DNA of 64,000 nucleotides from Pelobacter sp. (GCA_030824515.1 JAVBXN010000050.1:62001-126000); one strand, 5' to 3'. Shown: positions 36,214-45,800, counted from the first letter of the stretch. The notes: generated by a model not told the origin, from the sequence alone. Program-made: numbers and translations.

Positions 36214-36254
36214 AAAAAAAAATGCAGTGCACCCGGATAGGCTGATGCACTGCA
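36214..36254 (-). terminator. Rho-independent terminator after the PEP-CTERM gene
   Basis: On the minus strand TGCAGTGCA pairs with TGCACTGCA over a 14-base loop, followed by a run of nine T. It separates the PEP-CTERM gene from the giant repeat gene, which must then have its own promoter or depend on read-through. Confidence 0.85.
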
Positions 36255-36274
36255 ACTTGAATAAAAGATCGGCG

Positions 36275-36895
36275 TTACTGGCGTTTGCGGCGACTTGCGG
36301 CTACAATGCCCAGCAAGCCGGCACCAAGGAGAATGATCGTGGAAGGTTCGGGTACCGGGGTATTAACATTGAAATTATCAGACTGAAAGTAACCGTTGTG
36401 CATATCGGAAAACTGTATTCCGAACAGCTTGGAAGCATCAAAACCGGCCGCTGCCAGCAACGGGTCCAGATAGGTTATATTGCCCAGGAATTGTGAATCA
36501 CCATTGTTGTCATCGTACATGGAAAGATTGACCATAAGGCTGGCGGGGCCGACGGTGTTCATGTTGAGATCAAGCATGGTGCTGGCGAAGAGCGTCAAAT
36601 TACCTGTATTTGTGAGCTTGTCGTAGCCGAGATTGTAGAAAGCCGTAATATAATTCTGATCAAAGATTGTGCCACTGGCGTTAAGTGTAAAAAACCCAAT
36701 TCCCATTGCCAGGAAAGTGTCCTGCGTATTACCGACCGCGAGATTCTGTGCTGTAATATCGGGGTCAGTGTGAGAGGTAAACAGTGTGGCCTGCGCCGAC
36801 GGCGCCAGCGCCAGACCGGTAAGCAGAAGAGCTGCTGCCAGGGTTATGCGGAACAGGTTTGAAAGCCGATTGAAACTGTTTTGAATTGTAGTCAT
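36275..36895 (-). CDS. PEP-CTERM sorting-domain protein
   Basis: 206 residues. Signal peptide (ITLAAALLLTGLALAPSAQA), a 140-residue beta-rich secreted domain with no Cys, then a C-terminal PVPEPSTIILLGAGLLGI helix and basic tail (ASRRKRQ): the PEP-CTERM signal recognised by the exosortase system, which cuts and releases or anchors the protein, often into extracellular polysaccharide. No exosortase gene is in this window. It is preceded by a putative sigma-54 promoter and followed by its own terminator, so it is a single-gene unit. The function of the mature domain is unknown; a floc or biofilm matrix role is typical of the family. Confidence 0.92.
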   Translation of the reverse strand: MTTIQNSFNRLSNLFRITLAAALLLTGLALAPSAQATLFTSHTDPDITAQNLAVGNTQDTFLAMGIGFFTLNASGTIFDQNYITAFYNLGYDKLTNTGNLTLFASTMLDLNMNTVGPASLMVNLSMYDDNNGDSQFLGNITYLDPLLAAAGFDASKLFGIQFSDMHNGYFQSDNFNVNTPVPEPSTIILLGAGLLGIVAASRRKRQ

Positions 36896-36991
36896 GAGAG
36901 ACCCCCTTTTTTGAATGCTATTTATGATTGTCGATTAAATTGACACATATTTTGATTCGTCCCAGCCAACATTATTAGCAACCAACCTAAA

Positions 36992-37008
36992 AGCAATTAT
37001 CAAGCCAA
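36992..37008 (-). promoter_or_regulatory. Putative sigma-54 promoter of the PEP-CTERM gene
   Basis: On the minus strand TTGGCTT-GATAA-TTGCT: the GG and GC doublets have the canonical 10-base separation, the -12 element is exact and the -24 element differs at two positions (TGGCTT for TGGCAC). It is about 97 bases upstream of the ATG at 36895. PEP-CTERM genes are known to be often under sigma-54 (PrsK/PrsR) control, which supports the call. Confidence 0.6.
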
Positions 37009-37112
37009 CACATAACAACTTATTATCATTGGCTTATTTTACAGACACACCTTCATCTCAATTAACATGTAAAGTTATTCGACATTTTTTAATTATATAT
37101 TCTTATAAAAGC

Positions 37113-37164
37113 AAAAAACCTGCCATCGTTCCGCACAAGCTCGGAAAGATTGACAGGTTTTTTT
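37113..37164 (-). terminator. Terminator after the ferritin-like gene
   Basis: AAAAAACCTG and CAGGTTTTTT arms enclose a second short stem (TTCCG/CGGAA); T-rich sequence follows on both sides, so it could act in either direction. It begins about 55 bases after the stop at 37220. Confidence 0.7.
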
Positions 37165-37219
37165 AATTTTCACCGGGACCGGCACTTATCTAATCAGTGT
37201 CGGAAGTGACTTTTCAACT

Positions 37220-37723
37220 TTACTCCTTCATCGCCCTGACCAACAGTTCATAATCCTCCAGCAGAGACTGCAGGTCTTCCTCATGTTCCACCTCCTGCTG
37301 CAGAATGGTCAGCACCATGTTGTAGGTAACCGGGTCCTTTTCCCTGGTTATATCCAGCAGCCGTTTGTAGACACCGATGGCGCATTGCTCACCCTTTATG
37401 TTCTGCTCCAGCAGCACCCTGACAAATGGATCATCCGGGGCGTCATAACCACAGTTGGTATGCTTGTACCACTCTTCCGGCCTGGTGACCGGCGTACCGC
37501 CCAGCTGGATGATGCGCATGGCCACCATATCGGCGTGCAGCAACTCCTCGGTGGCATGCTGCAGCAGTTCAGCCCCGACCGCATCCTTCATCGGCCCCTT
37601 GACCAGCTTGGCTCCCAGCCAGTACTGGTAGTAGGCCAGCCACTCGTCGCTGTATGCCTTTTTGAGTAACCCCAGCAGTTCATCAACGTCCATCCCGATA
37701 ATCTCGCGCCCTTTTGATCCCAT
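37220..37723 (-). CDS. Ferritin-like diiron protein
   Basis: 167 residues, all helical. The diiron ligand pattern is visible: E27 in SDEWLAYYQYW, E..LH in ATEELLHADMV, Glu in EQNIKGEQCAIGVYKRL, and EVEHEEDLQ near the C-terminus, i.e. two E...ExxH halves of the ferritin/bacterioferritin/Dps-like fold. It probably stores iron or removes peroxide or oxygen in the cytoplasm. It has AAGGAG 7 bases before the ATG. It follows wrbA on the same strand after 67 bases; both would help against oxidative stress. The exact subfamily (bacterioferritin-type or Dps-like) is not settled. Confidence 0.88.
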   Translation of the reverse strand: MGSKGREIIGMDVDELLGLLKKAYSDEWLAYYQYWLGAKLVKGPMKDAVGAELLQHATEELLHADMVAMRIIQLGGTPVTRPEEWYKHTNCGYDAPDDPFVRVLLEQNIKGEQCAIGVYKRLLDITREKDPVTYNMVLTILQQEVEHEEDLQSLLEDYELLVRAMKE

Positions 37724-37790
37724 TGATTTTCTCCTTTGTCAAATTGGATTTCAGATAACATACGAACGATACAGATGTTACTGTTTTGAA

Positions 37791-38405
37791 TCAACCTTTC
37801 AGTCTGGCGGCGATTCCGGCCACGTGGGCGCCCTGGAAGCGGGCACCGGCCAGTTCATTCTCGCTCGGCATCCGTTCACCCTGGCCGCCAGTGATGGTGG
37901 AGGCCCCGTAAGGCGAACATCCGGTGATTTCCCCGATTCCCATCTGCCCCGCAAACGAGTAGGGCAGGCCGACCACCACCATCCCCTGATGAAACAGCGT
38001 GATATGGAAACTGAGAATCGTGGATTCCTGGCCTCCGTGCTGGGTGGCTGAACTGGTGAACACACTGCCGACCTTGCCCACCAACGCGCCTTTCATCCAC
38101 AAACCGCCGGTGGCATCCAGGAACTGGCGCATCTGGCCGCACATGTTACCGAAACGGGTCGGAGTACCGAAGATTATGGCATCGGCCTCGACCAGATCTT
38201 CAACCGTGGCAACCGGAACATGGGCCATACCCTTGCCCGCCTCCAGCGCTCCCATCTTCTCCAGCACTTCATCCGGCAAGGTTTCGGGTACCCGTTTGAT
38301 GAGCGCTTCACATCCGGCCACACCGCGAACCCCTTCGGCAACAGCTTCGGCCATCCGGTAAACATGTCCGTACATGCTGTAATGTACTATCAATATCTTG
38401 CACAT
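37791..38405 (-). CDS. wrbA: NAD(P)H:quinone oxidoreductase, WrbA type IV
   Basis: 204 residues. A flavodoxin-fold FMN enzyme that reduces quinones by two electrons, avoiding semiquinones. Motifs: [22 protein letters not shown] phosphate-binding loop region at the start (shortened by its first part YSMYGH), [18 protein letters not shown] in the middle and the late [14 protein letters not shown] stretch. Full family length. GGGAGG precedes the ATG. It lies between pirin and the ferritin-like gene in a same-strand stress/redox cluster. Confidence 0.95.
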   Translation of the reverse strand: MCKILIVHYSMYGHVYRMAEAVAEGVRGVAGCEALIKRVPETLPDEVLEKMGALEAGKGMAHVPVATVEDLVEADAIIFGTPTRFGNMCGQMRQFLDATGGLWMKGALVGKVGSVFTSSATQHGGQESTILSFHITLFHQGMVVVGLPYSFAGQMGIGEITGCSPYGASTITGGQGERMPSENELAGARFQGAHVAGIAARLKG

Positions 38406-38434
38406 GATTTATTCCTCCCGTTATTCTTGGGGAC

Positions 38435-39337
38435 TCATTTGACAAACGTCCCCTGTTTGTACTCCTCGAAGGCAAGCTTCAACTCCTCCTGGGTATTCAT
38501 AACTATCGGACCGTACCAGGCCACCGGTTCACCCAGCGGCTTCCCGGAGACAAACAGGAAGCGCACCGCTTTGTCAGTGGTCGTGATAGTAACCGCATCT
38601 CCGGCATGCTCGAACAGCACCACGGTCTCGGCCGAGCAGGAACAGCGCCGCTCGGTGTCCGACCAGCCGTGGCCGACCATCTCATAGGCATAGGCGTCGC
38701 GCTGGTCATCGAAATAACCTTCGCCGGACAGAATGTAGGCAAAGGCGGTATGCCCCAAGGGCAGCCCATGCGTGAATACCGTGCCGGCCGGCACGCTTAC
38801 ATCCAGCATTTCCGGTTCTATCACGATATCAGCCACCGGCCCCTTTACGCCCCCGACTTCCCCGGCGATCACCTTTACCTGTACACCGTTTTCCAGCTCT
38901 ACCTGCGGGATATCGGCCGTTTTGACGTCGCGGTAGCGCGGCGCCATCATCTTCTGCACAGCCGGCAGATTGGCCCAGAACTGAAATCCCCACATGGTAC
39001 CGGTGGGACTCAATTGCGGCATCTCCTGGTGAATGATACCGCTGCCGGCGGTCATCCACTGCACGTCGCCGGCACCGATCACCCCCCTGTTGCCCATGCT
39101 GTCGCCATGCTCAACCAGCCCCTCCAGTACGTAGGTGATGGTCTCGATGCCTCGGTGGGGGTGCCAGGGGAAACCGGCCAGATACTCATCCGGGTTGGAG
39201 GTGTGGAAATCATCCAGCATCAGAAACGGGTCGAACTGCAGCACCTGGGAATATCCGAAGGCCCGTTTCAGGTGCACTCCGGCCCCCTCGATTGTAGGAC
39301 GGCTTTTGAAGATCTTGGCAATGCGGCGGATGGTCAT
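38435..39337 (-). CDS. Pirin family protein
   Basis: 300 residues from the ATG at 39337 (AGGAGG upstream); an in-frame GTG at 39382 extends the frame but has no better signals. Bicupin fold: metal-binding His residues in GFPWHPHRGIETITYVLEG and HGDSMGNRG, and the GDVQWMTAGSGIIHQEMP signature, all in the N-terminal cupin. Bacterial pirins bind iron and some degrade quercetin or modulate other enzymes; the real substrate is unknown. It follows the MocA-type gene after 200 bases and precedes wrbA by 29. Confidence 0.92.
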   Translation of the reverse strand: MTIRRIAKIFKSRPTIEGAGVHLKRAFGYSQVLQFDPFLMLDDFHTSNPDEYLAGFPWHPHRGIETITYVLEGLVEHGDSMGNRGVIGAGDVQWMTAGSGIIHQEMPQLSPTGTMWGFQFWANLPAVQKMMAPRYRDVKTADIPQVELENGVQVKVIAGEVGGVKGPVADIVIEPEMLDVSVPAGTVFTHGLPLGHTAFAYILSGEGYFDDQRDAYAYEMVGHGWSDTERRCSCSAETVVLFEHAGDAVTITTTDKAVRFLFVSGKPLGEPVAWYGPIVMNTQEELKLAFEEYKQGTFVK

Positions 39338-39538
39338 GGCGGGGCTCCCTCCTGTCTTGGATTGCGTCTGATACGGTGACACATGCGGTGGACCCGCACA
39401 ATATGGTCAGCCTTGCGCTTTGAGCGCTGCCGGCTCAAGTCCTGTCCGGATGGTGAACCGGCGTCACCACCCAACAAGACCGTTATTATCTTTTATACCT
39501 GAACTTTAATCCAATGCAACCCGAAAAAATGCATCGCG

Positions 39539-40135
39539 CTAGGCCGCTGGCGGAACGCTATCGCAGATGCGCCGGTAATCCTCGGGAGTGTCCATGTCAA
39601 CAAGTATGCCGGAATCGTCCACTTTGACATGACATATTCTGTCAGTATATCGCGATACCAGGTGCCGTAGAGTCTGATCCGGCGTCAGTTCATCCAGAAT
39701 GAAACGCGGGAACAGCAGTGGATGGCCACGACGTCCGGCATGGGTCGGTATGACGATCCGGTCCGGTGAAGCAGCATGCTGCCTGACCAGATTTTCAAGA
39801 GTGGCGGACGCCACCAGTGGATAATCGCACAAGGCAACGATCACCCCGCTGGCCTGGGCAGAAACGGCATCCCGGCCGGCCCTGACCGATGAGGCCATAT
39901 CCCCTTCGGCAGCCCTGTTGACCACGATTCGCACCGGGAATTCCATAGCGGCTTCAACCACTAACCCGCCTTCCGGCGAGACCACCACCACGATTTCACT
40001 TATGCCCGCCACTACCAGCATATCAAGGCAGCGGCCGATCACCGTGGTTCCGCCCAGCGGCAGCAACTGTTTGCAGCTCCCCATGCGTCGGGATTTTCCG
40101 GCCGCCAGCAGGACCGCCGCGACAATGCCGCTCAT
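39539..40135 (-). CDS. Molybdenum cofactor nucleotidyltransferase (MocA-like)
   Basis: 198 residues. A nucleotidyltransferase that attaches CMP (or GMP) to molybdopterin. It has the NTP-binding start VLLAAGKSRRMGSCKQLLPLGG, the RAGRDAVSA...VVALCDYPLV metal-binding Asp segment and the late HAGRRGHPLLFPR motif, the set expected of MocA. Its stop and start arrangement with XdhC (4-base overlap) and the molybdenum hydroxylase upstream show it is the dedicated cofactor-finishing enzyme for that hydroxylase. Confidence 0.92.
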   Translation of the reverse strand: MSGIVAAVLLAAGKSRRMGSCKQLLPLGGTTVIGRCLDMLVVAGISEIVVVVSPEGGLVVEAAMEFPVRIVVNRAAEGDMASSVRAGRDAVSAQASGVIVALCDYPLVASATLENLVRQHAASPDRIVIPTHAGRRGHPLLFPRFILDELTPDQTLRHLVSRYTDRICHVKVDDSGILVDMDTPEDYRRICDSVPPAA

Positions 40136-40899
40136 TTGCCGTTCCTGATGGCGATCAGCTGCCCGACAATGCTGACGGCGATTTCCTCCGGTGTTTGCGC
40201 GCCGATATCGAGTCCCACCGGTGTGACCACCCGTGCCAGCTGGGCGGCATCGAACCCTTCGGATTCAAGTGTCTTCAGCAATGTCTCTCGCTTGCGCCGG
40301 CTACCCAGCAGGCCGATGAAAGCAGCCTCGGTGGCCAGGCAGCCTCGTACTGCATCAAAGTCGTGCAAATGCGCCGACGTGGCGATCACCGCGAAACTCT
40401 TCCGATCCAGTTGCAATTCTCCGAATGCATCGGCAACCGCTGCGCAGACGATCCGGTCGGCGCCTGGCAGCAGTTCCGGCAGGGCACAATCTGGCCGGTC
40501 ATCGACCACGAGCACCCTGAAACCGCAGCCATGCGCCAGCCGGATCACGGCTCGCCCCACATGCCCGGCGCCGAACATCACCAGCAATGGCAGGCGGCCT
40601 TGCGCTTCCACAAACACCGACATGCTGCCGCCGCAGGCATAGCCGTTCTCCTCGGTCAGGGTGAATTCCAGCGTGCGCGGATCGCCACCGGCCAGGGTCT
40701 CAACAGCAGCCGCGATTGTTTCCTGTTCGACACGTCCGCCCCCCACCGTCCCCAGACAGCTGCCGTCACTTTTCACCAGCATCTTGGCGCCGGCCTTGCG
40801 GGGGGACGACCCGCCATGGGAGACTACCGTGGCCAGGACAAACGGCTCACCCCGGCGGGTCAAATGCACCATTTCCTCGTACAGTTCAAGCTCGGTCAA
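40132..40899 (-). CDS. XdhC-family molybdenum hydroxylase maturation factor
   Basis: 255 residues from a TTG at 40899, chosen because AAGGGGTG lies 5-6 bases upstream; a TTG at 40917 in the same frame would overlap the oxidoreductase end. The N-terminal part has FVLATVVSHGGSSPRKAGAKM and GTVGGGRVEQE; the C-terminal half is a Rossmann fold (VMFGAGHVGRAVIRLA) with VTPVGLDIGAQTPEEIAVSI. XdhC proteins bind the molybdenum cofactor, help with sulphuration and hand it to xanthine-dehydrogenase-type enzymes. Coupled to the hydroxylase upstream and to the MocA-type gene downstream. Confidence 0.92.
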   Translation of the reverse strand: MTELELYEEMVHLTRRGEPFVLATVVSHGGSSPRKAGAKMLVKSDGSCLGTVGGGRVEQETIAAAVETLAGGDPRTLEFTLTEENGYACGGSMSVFVEAQGRLPLLVMFGAGHVGRAVIRLAHGCGFRVLVVDDRPDCALPELLPGADRIVCAAVADAFGELQLDRKSFAVIATSAHLHDFDAVRGCLATEAAFIGLLGSRRKRETLLKTLESEGFDAAQLARVVTPVGLDIGAQTPEEIAVSIVGQLIAIRNGK

Positions 40900-40903
40900 T
40901 CTG

Positions 40904-43075
40904 TCACCCCTTTCCAAGCGCCGCTAAAATCTTTTCCGCAGTAATCGGCAGGGAGCGGACCCTCGCGCCGGTTGCGACAAACAGCGCATTGGCAAGCGCC
41001 GGAGCGATCGGGGGCACGCCCGGCTCACCCACACCTCCGGGATGCTCGCTACTGTCGATGATATACGCCTCTACCCTGGGCATGCCCTGCATGCGCATCA
41101 GTTGGTAATCATGAAAATTGCCCTGCTCCACCCGCCCGTTTTTAAGGGTAATCGCCCCGAAGAGAGCAGCAGAAAGGCCGAAGGTGATGCCTGACTCCAT
41201 CTGGGCCTTGATGGTGTCCGGATTGACGATGCGGCCGCAGTCGATGGCGCAGACCACCCGGTGTATCTTTAAAGCCCCCTTTTTATCGATGGACACCTCG
41301 GCCACCTGGGCAACGAAGCTCCCAAATGACTCATGCACGGCGATGCCGCGACCATGCCCTTTGGGAAGCGGTTTGCCCCAACCGGCCTTTTCCGCGACAG
41401 TTTCCAGGACTTTCAGGGTACGGGGATGTTTGGCCAACAGCCGGCGGCGATATTGAAAGGGGTCAATGCCGGCGGCATGGGCCAGTTCGTCCAGGAAGCA
41501 CTCCATCACGAAGGCAGTGTGAGAATGTCCAACCGAACGCCACCAGAGTACCGGCACCGCGTTCTTCGGACTGTGCAGCTCCACCTGCAGGTTGGGAATC
41601 TCATAGGGGGTATTGGCGGCGCCTTCCACCGAAGTATCGTCGATGCCATCCTTTACCATGGCCGACTCGAAGGGCGTTCCGGCGATGATCGACTGCCCCA
41701 CGATGCAATGGTGCCAGGCCAGCGGCATCCCCTTTTCATCCAGGCAGGCAGACACCCGGTCATACCACATCGGTCGGTAGTATCCGGCACGCATATCGTC
41801 TTCACGGGTACGGATCACCTTGACCGGCAGTTTGATCGCCTTGGCCACCTGGACCGCTTCGATCACGAAATCGGAACCGGTGCAGGCCCGCCTGCCAAAA
41901 CCGCCCCCCAGGAAGGTGGTCTCCAGCGTTACCTGTTCCGGCTTGAGCCCGGCTACCCGCGCCGCGGCATTGCGGTCCACGGTCTGAAACTGGCTGCCGG
42001 TGCGGATCAGGCAGCTGTCTGCCTTCAGATCCACGAAACAGTTGAGCGGCTCCATCGGGGCATGGGCCAGGTAGGGCACTTCGTATTCGGCCTCGAACCG
42101 TTTTTTTGCAGTCGCAAGCACGGCAGGCGCATCGCCGTCCTTGCGCGCCGTCAGGCCGGGTGTCGCGGCCAGGCGGGCATAATCCCGGCGCATCGCAGAT
42201 GTGGAAATTTTGGACTCCTCAGGTTCCTCCCAAACGATCTGCAACTTTTCCCTGCCCTTCATGGCCGGCCAGAAGCCGTCGGCCACGACCGCCACGCCGG
42301 CATCCACAGCCAGCGCCTGCCTTACTCCGGGCACGGCCAGCGCCCCGGAGGCATCGAAGCTTTTGGCCCTGCCGCCGAAGACCGGCGGCCTGGCGATTAC
42401 GGCGACCAGCATGCCGGGCACGGCCACATCGATGCCGAAAATGGCGGAACCGTTGATCTTGGCCGGACTGTCCAGACGATGCAGCGGCTTGCCGAGCAAC
42501 TTCCTGGCTCCGGATTTCAGCCGCGGCTCCCTGGGCACCGGCAGTTTGGCGGCGCTGGCAGCCAGCTTGCCAAAACTGAGCTGTTTCCCGCCAGGGCCAA
42601 GCACGATTCCGTTCTCGGCCCGACAGGCTGCCGGGTCGACCTTCCACCTTCCGGCAGCGGCTGCCACCAGCATCTCACGCGCCGCAGCCCCGGCCAACGA
42701 GAGCCGCTCCCACTCGGAACGCACGCTGGTGCTGCCGCCGGTGACCATGATCGGCCCGAACTGGGCATGGTTGTACTCGGGAGCGACCGGCGATGGCTGG
42801 AAACGCACCTTTTGCCAGTCACAACACAGCTCCTCGGCCAGCAGCATCGGCAGTGAAGTATAGACCCCCTGCCCCATTTCGGATTTGTTGACAATCACCG
42901 TCACCGACTCGTCCGTTCCGATACGCAGGAAGGCATTCGGGGCAAACACAGTTTCGCCCGCTGCGGTCGCATTGCGACTGCCAAAAGGTATATGACAGGC
43001 CAGCAGCAGACCGCCTCCGGCCAGTGCACTGGTCTTCATGAACTGTCTCCGGCTGATTCCGGTACCCTCGCTCAT
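40904..43075 (-). CDS. Molybdenum hydroxylase large subunit (IorB/aldehyde-oxidase type), Tat-exported
   Basis: 723 residues from the ATG at 43075, which overlaps the small-subunit stop by 4 bases. A twin-arginine signal opens the protein ([20 protein letters not shown]), so the folded complex would be exported to the periplasm. Molybdopterin-binding stretches include [40 protein letters not shown] and, late, a Gly-Glu-Pro-Gly motif with the likely catalytic Glu ([19 protein letters not shown]). It hydroxylates an aldehyde or N-heterocycle, as in isoquinoline 1-oxidoreductase; substrate unknown. There is no FAD subunit gene, so electrons must leave through the 2Fe-2S subunit to a cytochrome or quinone. 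Confidence 0.93.
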   Translation of the reverse strand: MSEGTGISRRQFMKTSALAGGGLLLACHIPFGSRNATAAGETVFAPNAFLRIGTDESVTVIVNKSEMGQGVYTSLPMLLAEELCCDWQKVRFQPSPVAPEYNHAQFGPIMVTGGSTSVRSEWERLSLAGAAAREMLVAAAAGRWKVDPAACRAENGIVLGPGGKQLSFGKLAASAAKLPVPREPRLKSGARKLLGKPLHRLDSPAKINGSAIFGIDVAVPGMLVAVIARPPVFGGRAKSFDASGALAVPGVRQALAVDAGVAVVADGFWPAMKGREKLQIVWEEPEESKISTSAMRRDYARLAATPGLTARKDGDAPAVLATAKKRFEAEYEVPYLAHAPMEPLNCFVDLKADSCLIRTGSQFQTVDRNAAARVAGLKPEQVTLETTFLGGGFGRRACTGSDFVIEAVQVAKAIKLPVKVIRTREDDMRAGYYRPMWYDRVSACLDEKGMPLAWHHCIVGQSIIAGTPFESAMVKDGIDDTSVEGAANTPYEIPNLQVELHSPKNAVPVLWWRSVGHSHTAFVMECFLDELAHAAGIDPFQYRRRLLAKHPRTLKVLETVAEKAGWGKPLPKGHGRGIAVHESFGSFVAQVAEVSIDKKGALKIHRVVCAIDCGRIVNPDTIKAQMESGITFGLSAALFGAITLKNGRVEQGNFHDYQLMRMQGMPRVEAYIIDSSEHPGGVGEPGVPPIAPALANALFVATGARVRSLPITAEKILAALGKG

Positions 43076-43545
43076 GGTTTCTTTCCTCCCTTCGTTGACG
43101 CTCCGGCGCCGGCGGCATGGATTGCGCGCCGGATACGGCCATAGGTGCCGCAGCGGCAGAGATTGCCGCTCATCGCGCGATCGATGTCGGCATCGTTCGG
43201 TTTCGGCTTTTTCTTGAGCAGCGCCACCGCAGACATGATCTGCCCCGGCTGGCAGTAACCACACTGGGAGACCTCCTGCGCCAACCAGGCTTTCTTGACC
43301 GGATGATTTTCCGGTATCCCTTCGATGGTCATGACTTTCTTCCCTCGAACATCCCCCACCGGGGTGACACACGAGCGCAACGGCTGCCCGTCAACATGGA
43401 CCGTGCAGGCGCCGCACAGCCCTTCGCCACAGCCGAACTTGGAACCGGCAAGCCCCAGTTTTTCCCGCAGAACCCAAAGCAGCGGAGTGTCCGGAGTTAC
43501 ATCAACCCGCCGTTCCTTACCGTTGACGTGAAATATCAACATCAT
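43072..43545 (-). CDS. 2Fe-2S small subunit of the molybdenum hydroxylase
   Basis: 157 residues. The plant-type 2Fe-2S cluster is bound by [18 protein letters not shown] plus a later Cys (LRSC); the second cluster, in the helical domain, by CGYCQPGQ and [12 protein letters not shown]. This is the standard small subunit of the xanthine-dehydrogenase family. It passes electrons from the molybdenum centre. GGAGG precedes two adjacent ATG codons, of which the second (43542) has the better spacing. No signal peptide: it would leave the cell with the Tat-targeted large subunit. First gene of the unit that continues through XdhC and MocA. Confidence 0.94.
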   Translation of the reverse strand: MMLIFHVNGKERRVDVTPDTPLLWVLREKLGLAGSKFGCGEGLCGACTVHVDGQPLRSCVTPVGDVRGKKVMTIEGIPENHPVKKAWLAQEVSQCGYCQPGQIMSAVALLKKKPKPNDADIDRAMSGNLCRCGTYGRIRRAIHAAGAGASTKGGKKP

Positions 43546-43786
43546 GCACCTCCGTTATGGTTTTGACAGTAGTATAGAAGCAAGTTGTTCAGACCGGATG
43601 TTGAAGTATAGCGGATATTTGCTGTTTGTGAAGTGACCCGGGCAAGCGTTGCTTGACCGATACTATTTTAGATAGGGGCGAACATGGAAGGCGTCAGTGG
43701 CGCTTGAATATCTGGCCGGAAACCAGTCCGTTGAAGCGCTGCCGGCCTTGTTTTATCGTAACCGGTAACATTTCTGAACGCTCATG

Positions 43787-44614
43787 TTATAAGGACACCC
43801 AGGTAACATTTGCCGAACCATGCTGAACCGTTCTGGCGTACTGCACGGCAGGCTTGCCAAAGGTCATTGCATAGCCGATCAGATGTTCCTTCGGAATGCC
43901 GAGCAGACCGCGCATGTCGGGAAGGAGGTCAAAGAGGCCCCATTTGGCCAGGCCGTTCCAGAGCGTACCCACCCCCTGGCTCTGTGCATACAATTCGAAG
44001 TATGAAAGCGCGATCAGGCAGTCCGGCAGCGGAGACGCCGCATCGCGGGGCGCGCTGGCAATCAGCAGATGCGGCGCATCGCGAAAGAGGATATCCACTT
44101 TTTTCTCCTCCCACAACCTGACAAAATTGGCGAAGAAAGCCATCTCCGCCGGAAGCCGCATTTCTCGCACCAGGCGCCCAAGCCCATCCATGACCACTTC
44201 CCGCAGTCGGACCATTTTCAGGAGATCATCGACCACCGTGAAGAGCACGTCTCGGGAGTTGACCCCAGTCGGTGCCTGCCAGGCCACGTCCAGCAGATGC
44301 TGCATCAGTTCCGGCTCCAGGTTTTGCTGTTTGTAGCGGCGAACCGAGCGGCGCCCCCTGATCAGCGCTTCCAGCCTGTCTGGCTGCGGAAAAGCATCAT
44401 ACAGCGGTTGGCAGTCGGCCGGACCGACTCCGAGTATGGAGAGAGCGCCGGTTGGGCAGATCGCCAGGCAATGTTGGCAGCGATAACAGGCGGACTCCTT
44501 GTCGGGGACAATTGTTGGGGCGCCATCCTGCATGGAAATGATCCGGGCCGGGCAGTCATCAATGCATTCGCCGCAGCGTGTGCAGAGTGAATTGTTGATG
44601 TTAAAATCAAGCAT
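43787..44614 (-). CDS. Ferredoxin-nitroreductase fusion protein
   Basis: 275 residues. The N-terminal 65 residues carry two 4Fe-4S sites (CTRCGECIDDCP and CYRCQHCLAICP). The remainder is an FMN nitroreductase domain: RGRRSVRRYKQQNL binds FMN phosphate, and WQAPTGVNSRDVLFTVV and GTLWNGLAKWG are the other conserved parts. Such fusions reduce unknown substrates with ferredoxin-type electrons in the cytoplasm of anaerobes. AGGAG precedes the ATG. It lies upstream of the molybdenum hydroxylase on the same strand but 241 bases away; a shared transcript is uncertain. Confidence 0.92.
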   Translation of the reverse strand: MLDFNINNSLCTRCGECIDDCPARIISMQDGAPTIVPDKESACYRCQHCLAICPTGALSILGVGPADCQPLYDAFPQPDRLEALIRGRRSVRRYKQQNLEPELMQHLLDVAWQAPTGVNSRDVLFTVVDDLLKMVRLREVVMDGLGRLVREMRLPAEMAFFANFVRLWEEKKVDILFRDAPHLLIASAPRDAASPLPDCLIALSYFELYAQSQGVGTLWNGLAKWGLFDLLPDMRGLLGIPKEHLIGYAMTFGKPAVQYARTVQHGSANVTWVSL

Positions 44615-44728
44615 TTTCCATTCTCCTGATCTGATCTGTTGGTATGATCCGAATGATTGCTTTTAATAGCGAATCTGTTATTAACTGTCACCCAAATTCA
44701 TGTAATTCCGGTTCCATGGAGAGACCGC

Positions 44729-45685
44729 ATGCCCACAAAATCAACCAGCATCAACATCGGTGTCAGCGCCTGCCTGCTGGGTGAGCGCGTCAGGTACGAT
44801 GGCGGCCACAAGCATGACCGTTACATCACCGATGTTCTCGGCTCCTTCTTTAACTTCATTCCGGTCTGCCCCGAAGTCGGCTGTGGCCTGCCGGTTCCGC
44901 GGGAATCGATGCGGCTGGAGGGAGAACGGGACGCCCCACGCCTGATCACCGGCAAGAGCCGCATCGACAAGACGGATCAGATGTCAGCCTTCTGCAAGGC
45001 AAAGGCCATGGAATTGGACTCCCAGGATCTATGCGGCTTCATCTTCAAGAAGGACTCCCCCAGTTCCGGTCTGTTTCGAGTAAAAATCTACAACAACGGA
45101 GTCGCTGTAAAAAACGGCACCGGCCTGTTTGCCGCCGAGGTGGTCAAGGCCTTCCCGCTTTTGCCAATGGAGGAAGAGGGACGCCTGAACGACCTGGTTA
45201 TCAGGGAAAACTTCATCGAGAGGGTATTCAGCTATCGGCGCTGGAAGGATTTTCTGAAAACAGTCCCCACTGCGGGAAAACTGGTTGAGTTCCATACCGC
45301 CCATAAACTGTTGATGATGGCCCACAGCCCGCAGGTCTATCGCGAAATGGGAGTTTTGGTGGCGCATGGCAAGGAGTTGAATTTACCCGAACTGCTCCGG
45401 CGCTACCAGGAACTGTTTATGAAGGGGCTGGCAATGCAGGCTACCGTCAAGAAGAATACTAACGTGCTGCACCATATCGTGGGCTACTTCAAGCATGAAC
45501 TGACACCGGCCGAAAAGAGCGAACTTCTGGAGATCATCGACCAGTACCTGAACCATCTGCTGCCGCTGATAGTTCCGGTGACGCTGCTAAAACACTACAT
45601 ATCCAAATACGATAAACAGTATCTGGCCGGGCAGGCTTACCTATCTCCGCACCCGTCACAATTGATGCTGCGAAACCACGTTTAG
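44729..45685 (+). CDS. DUF523 / DUF1722 fusion protein
   Basis: 318 residues from the ATG at 44729 (GGAGAG upstream); a longer in-frame start at 44657 has no such site. The N-terminal domain (1-150) is DUF523: SACLLGERVRYDGGHKHDRY and CPEVGCGLPVPRESMRLEG, with conserved Cys. The C-terminal domain is DUF1722 (YbgA-like): TAHKLLMMAHSPQVYREMGVLVA and VLHHIVGYFKHELTPAEKSELLE. Function is not established; in many bacteria this fusion sits near photolyase or stress genes. It is divergent from the nitroreductase gene and stands alone. Confidence 0.92.
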   Translation: MPTKSTSINIGVSACLLGERVRYDGGHKHDRYITDVLGSFFNFIPVCPEVGCGLPVPRESMRLEGERDAPRLITGKSRIDKTDQMSAFCKAKAMELDSQDLCGFIFKKDSPSSGLFRVKIYNNGVAVKNGTGLFAAEVVKAFPLLPMEEEGRLNDLVIRENFIERVFSYRRWKDFLKTVPTAGKLVEFHTAHKLLMMAHSPQVYREMGVLVAHGKELNLPELLRRYQELFMKGLAMQATVKKNTNVLHHIVGYFKHELTPAEKSELLEIIDQYLNHLLPLIVPVTLLKHYISKYDKQYLAGQAYLSPHPSQLMLRNHV

Positions 45686-45800
45686 ACAGGAGCCGCTGCG
45701 CTAAATGGGCACATGCATAAACCTGACTTGACTCTTGCCTTGAAACAATATAAAAATTAACAAATTATGCCCACTTCATCCCCTTGACGGATACCATCAC

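Larger units (their letters stand above)
36896..37219. other. AT-rich intergenic region
   Basis: No gene seen in these 324 bases. They hold the putative sigma-54 promoter of the PEP-CTERM gene (36992-37008) and the terminator of the ferritin-like gene (37113-37164). Confidence 0.7.

Noticed and set aside
39338-39538. Possible molybdenum-cofactor riboswitch or tRNA between the MocA-type gene and pirin
   Set aside because: Only short unrelated inverted repeats (e.g. GCGCTTTGAGCGC); no cloverleaf and no riboswitch core recognised.
41333-42856. Plus-strand open frame of 507 codons
   Set aside because: Antisense to the molybdenum hydroxylase large subunit, which has clear family motifs.
45706-45773. 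Inverted TGGGCA/TGCCCA arms and a TTGACT box upstream of the second haem-sensor kinase
   Set aside because: Arms of only 6 bases 56 apart and a poor -10; not above chance.
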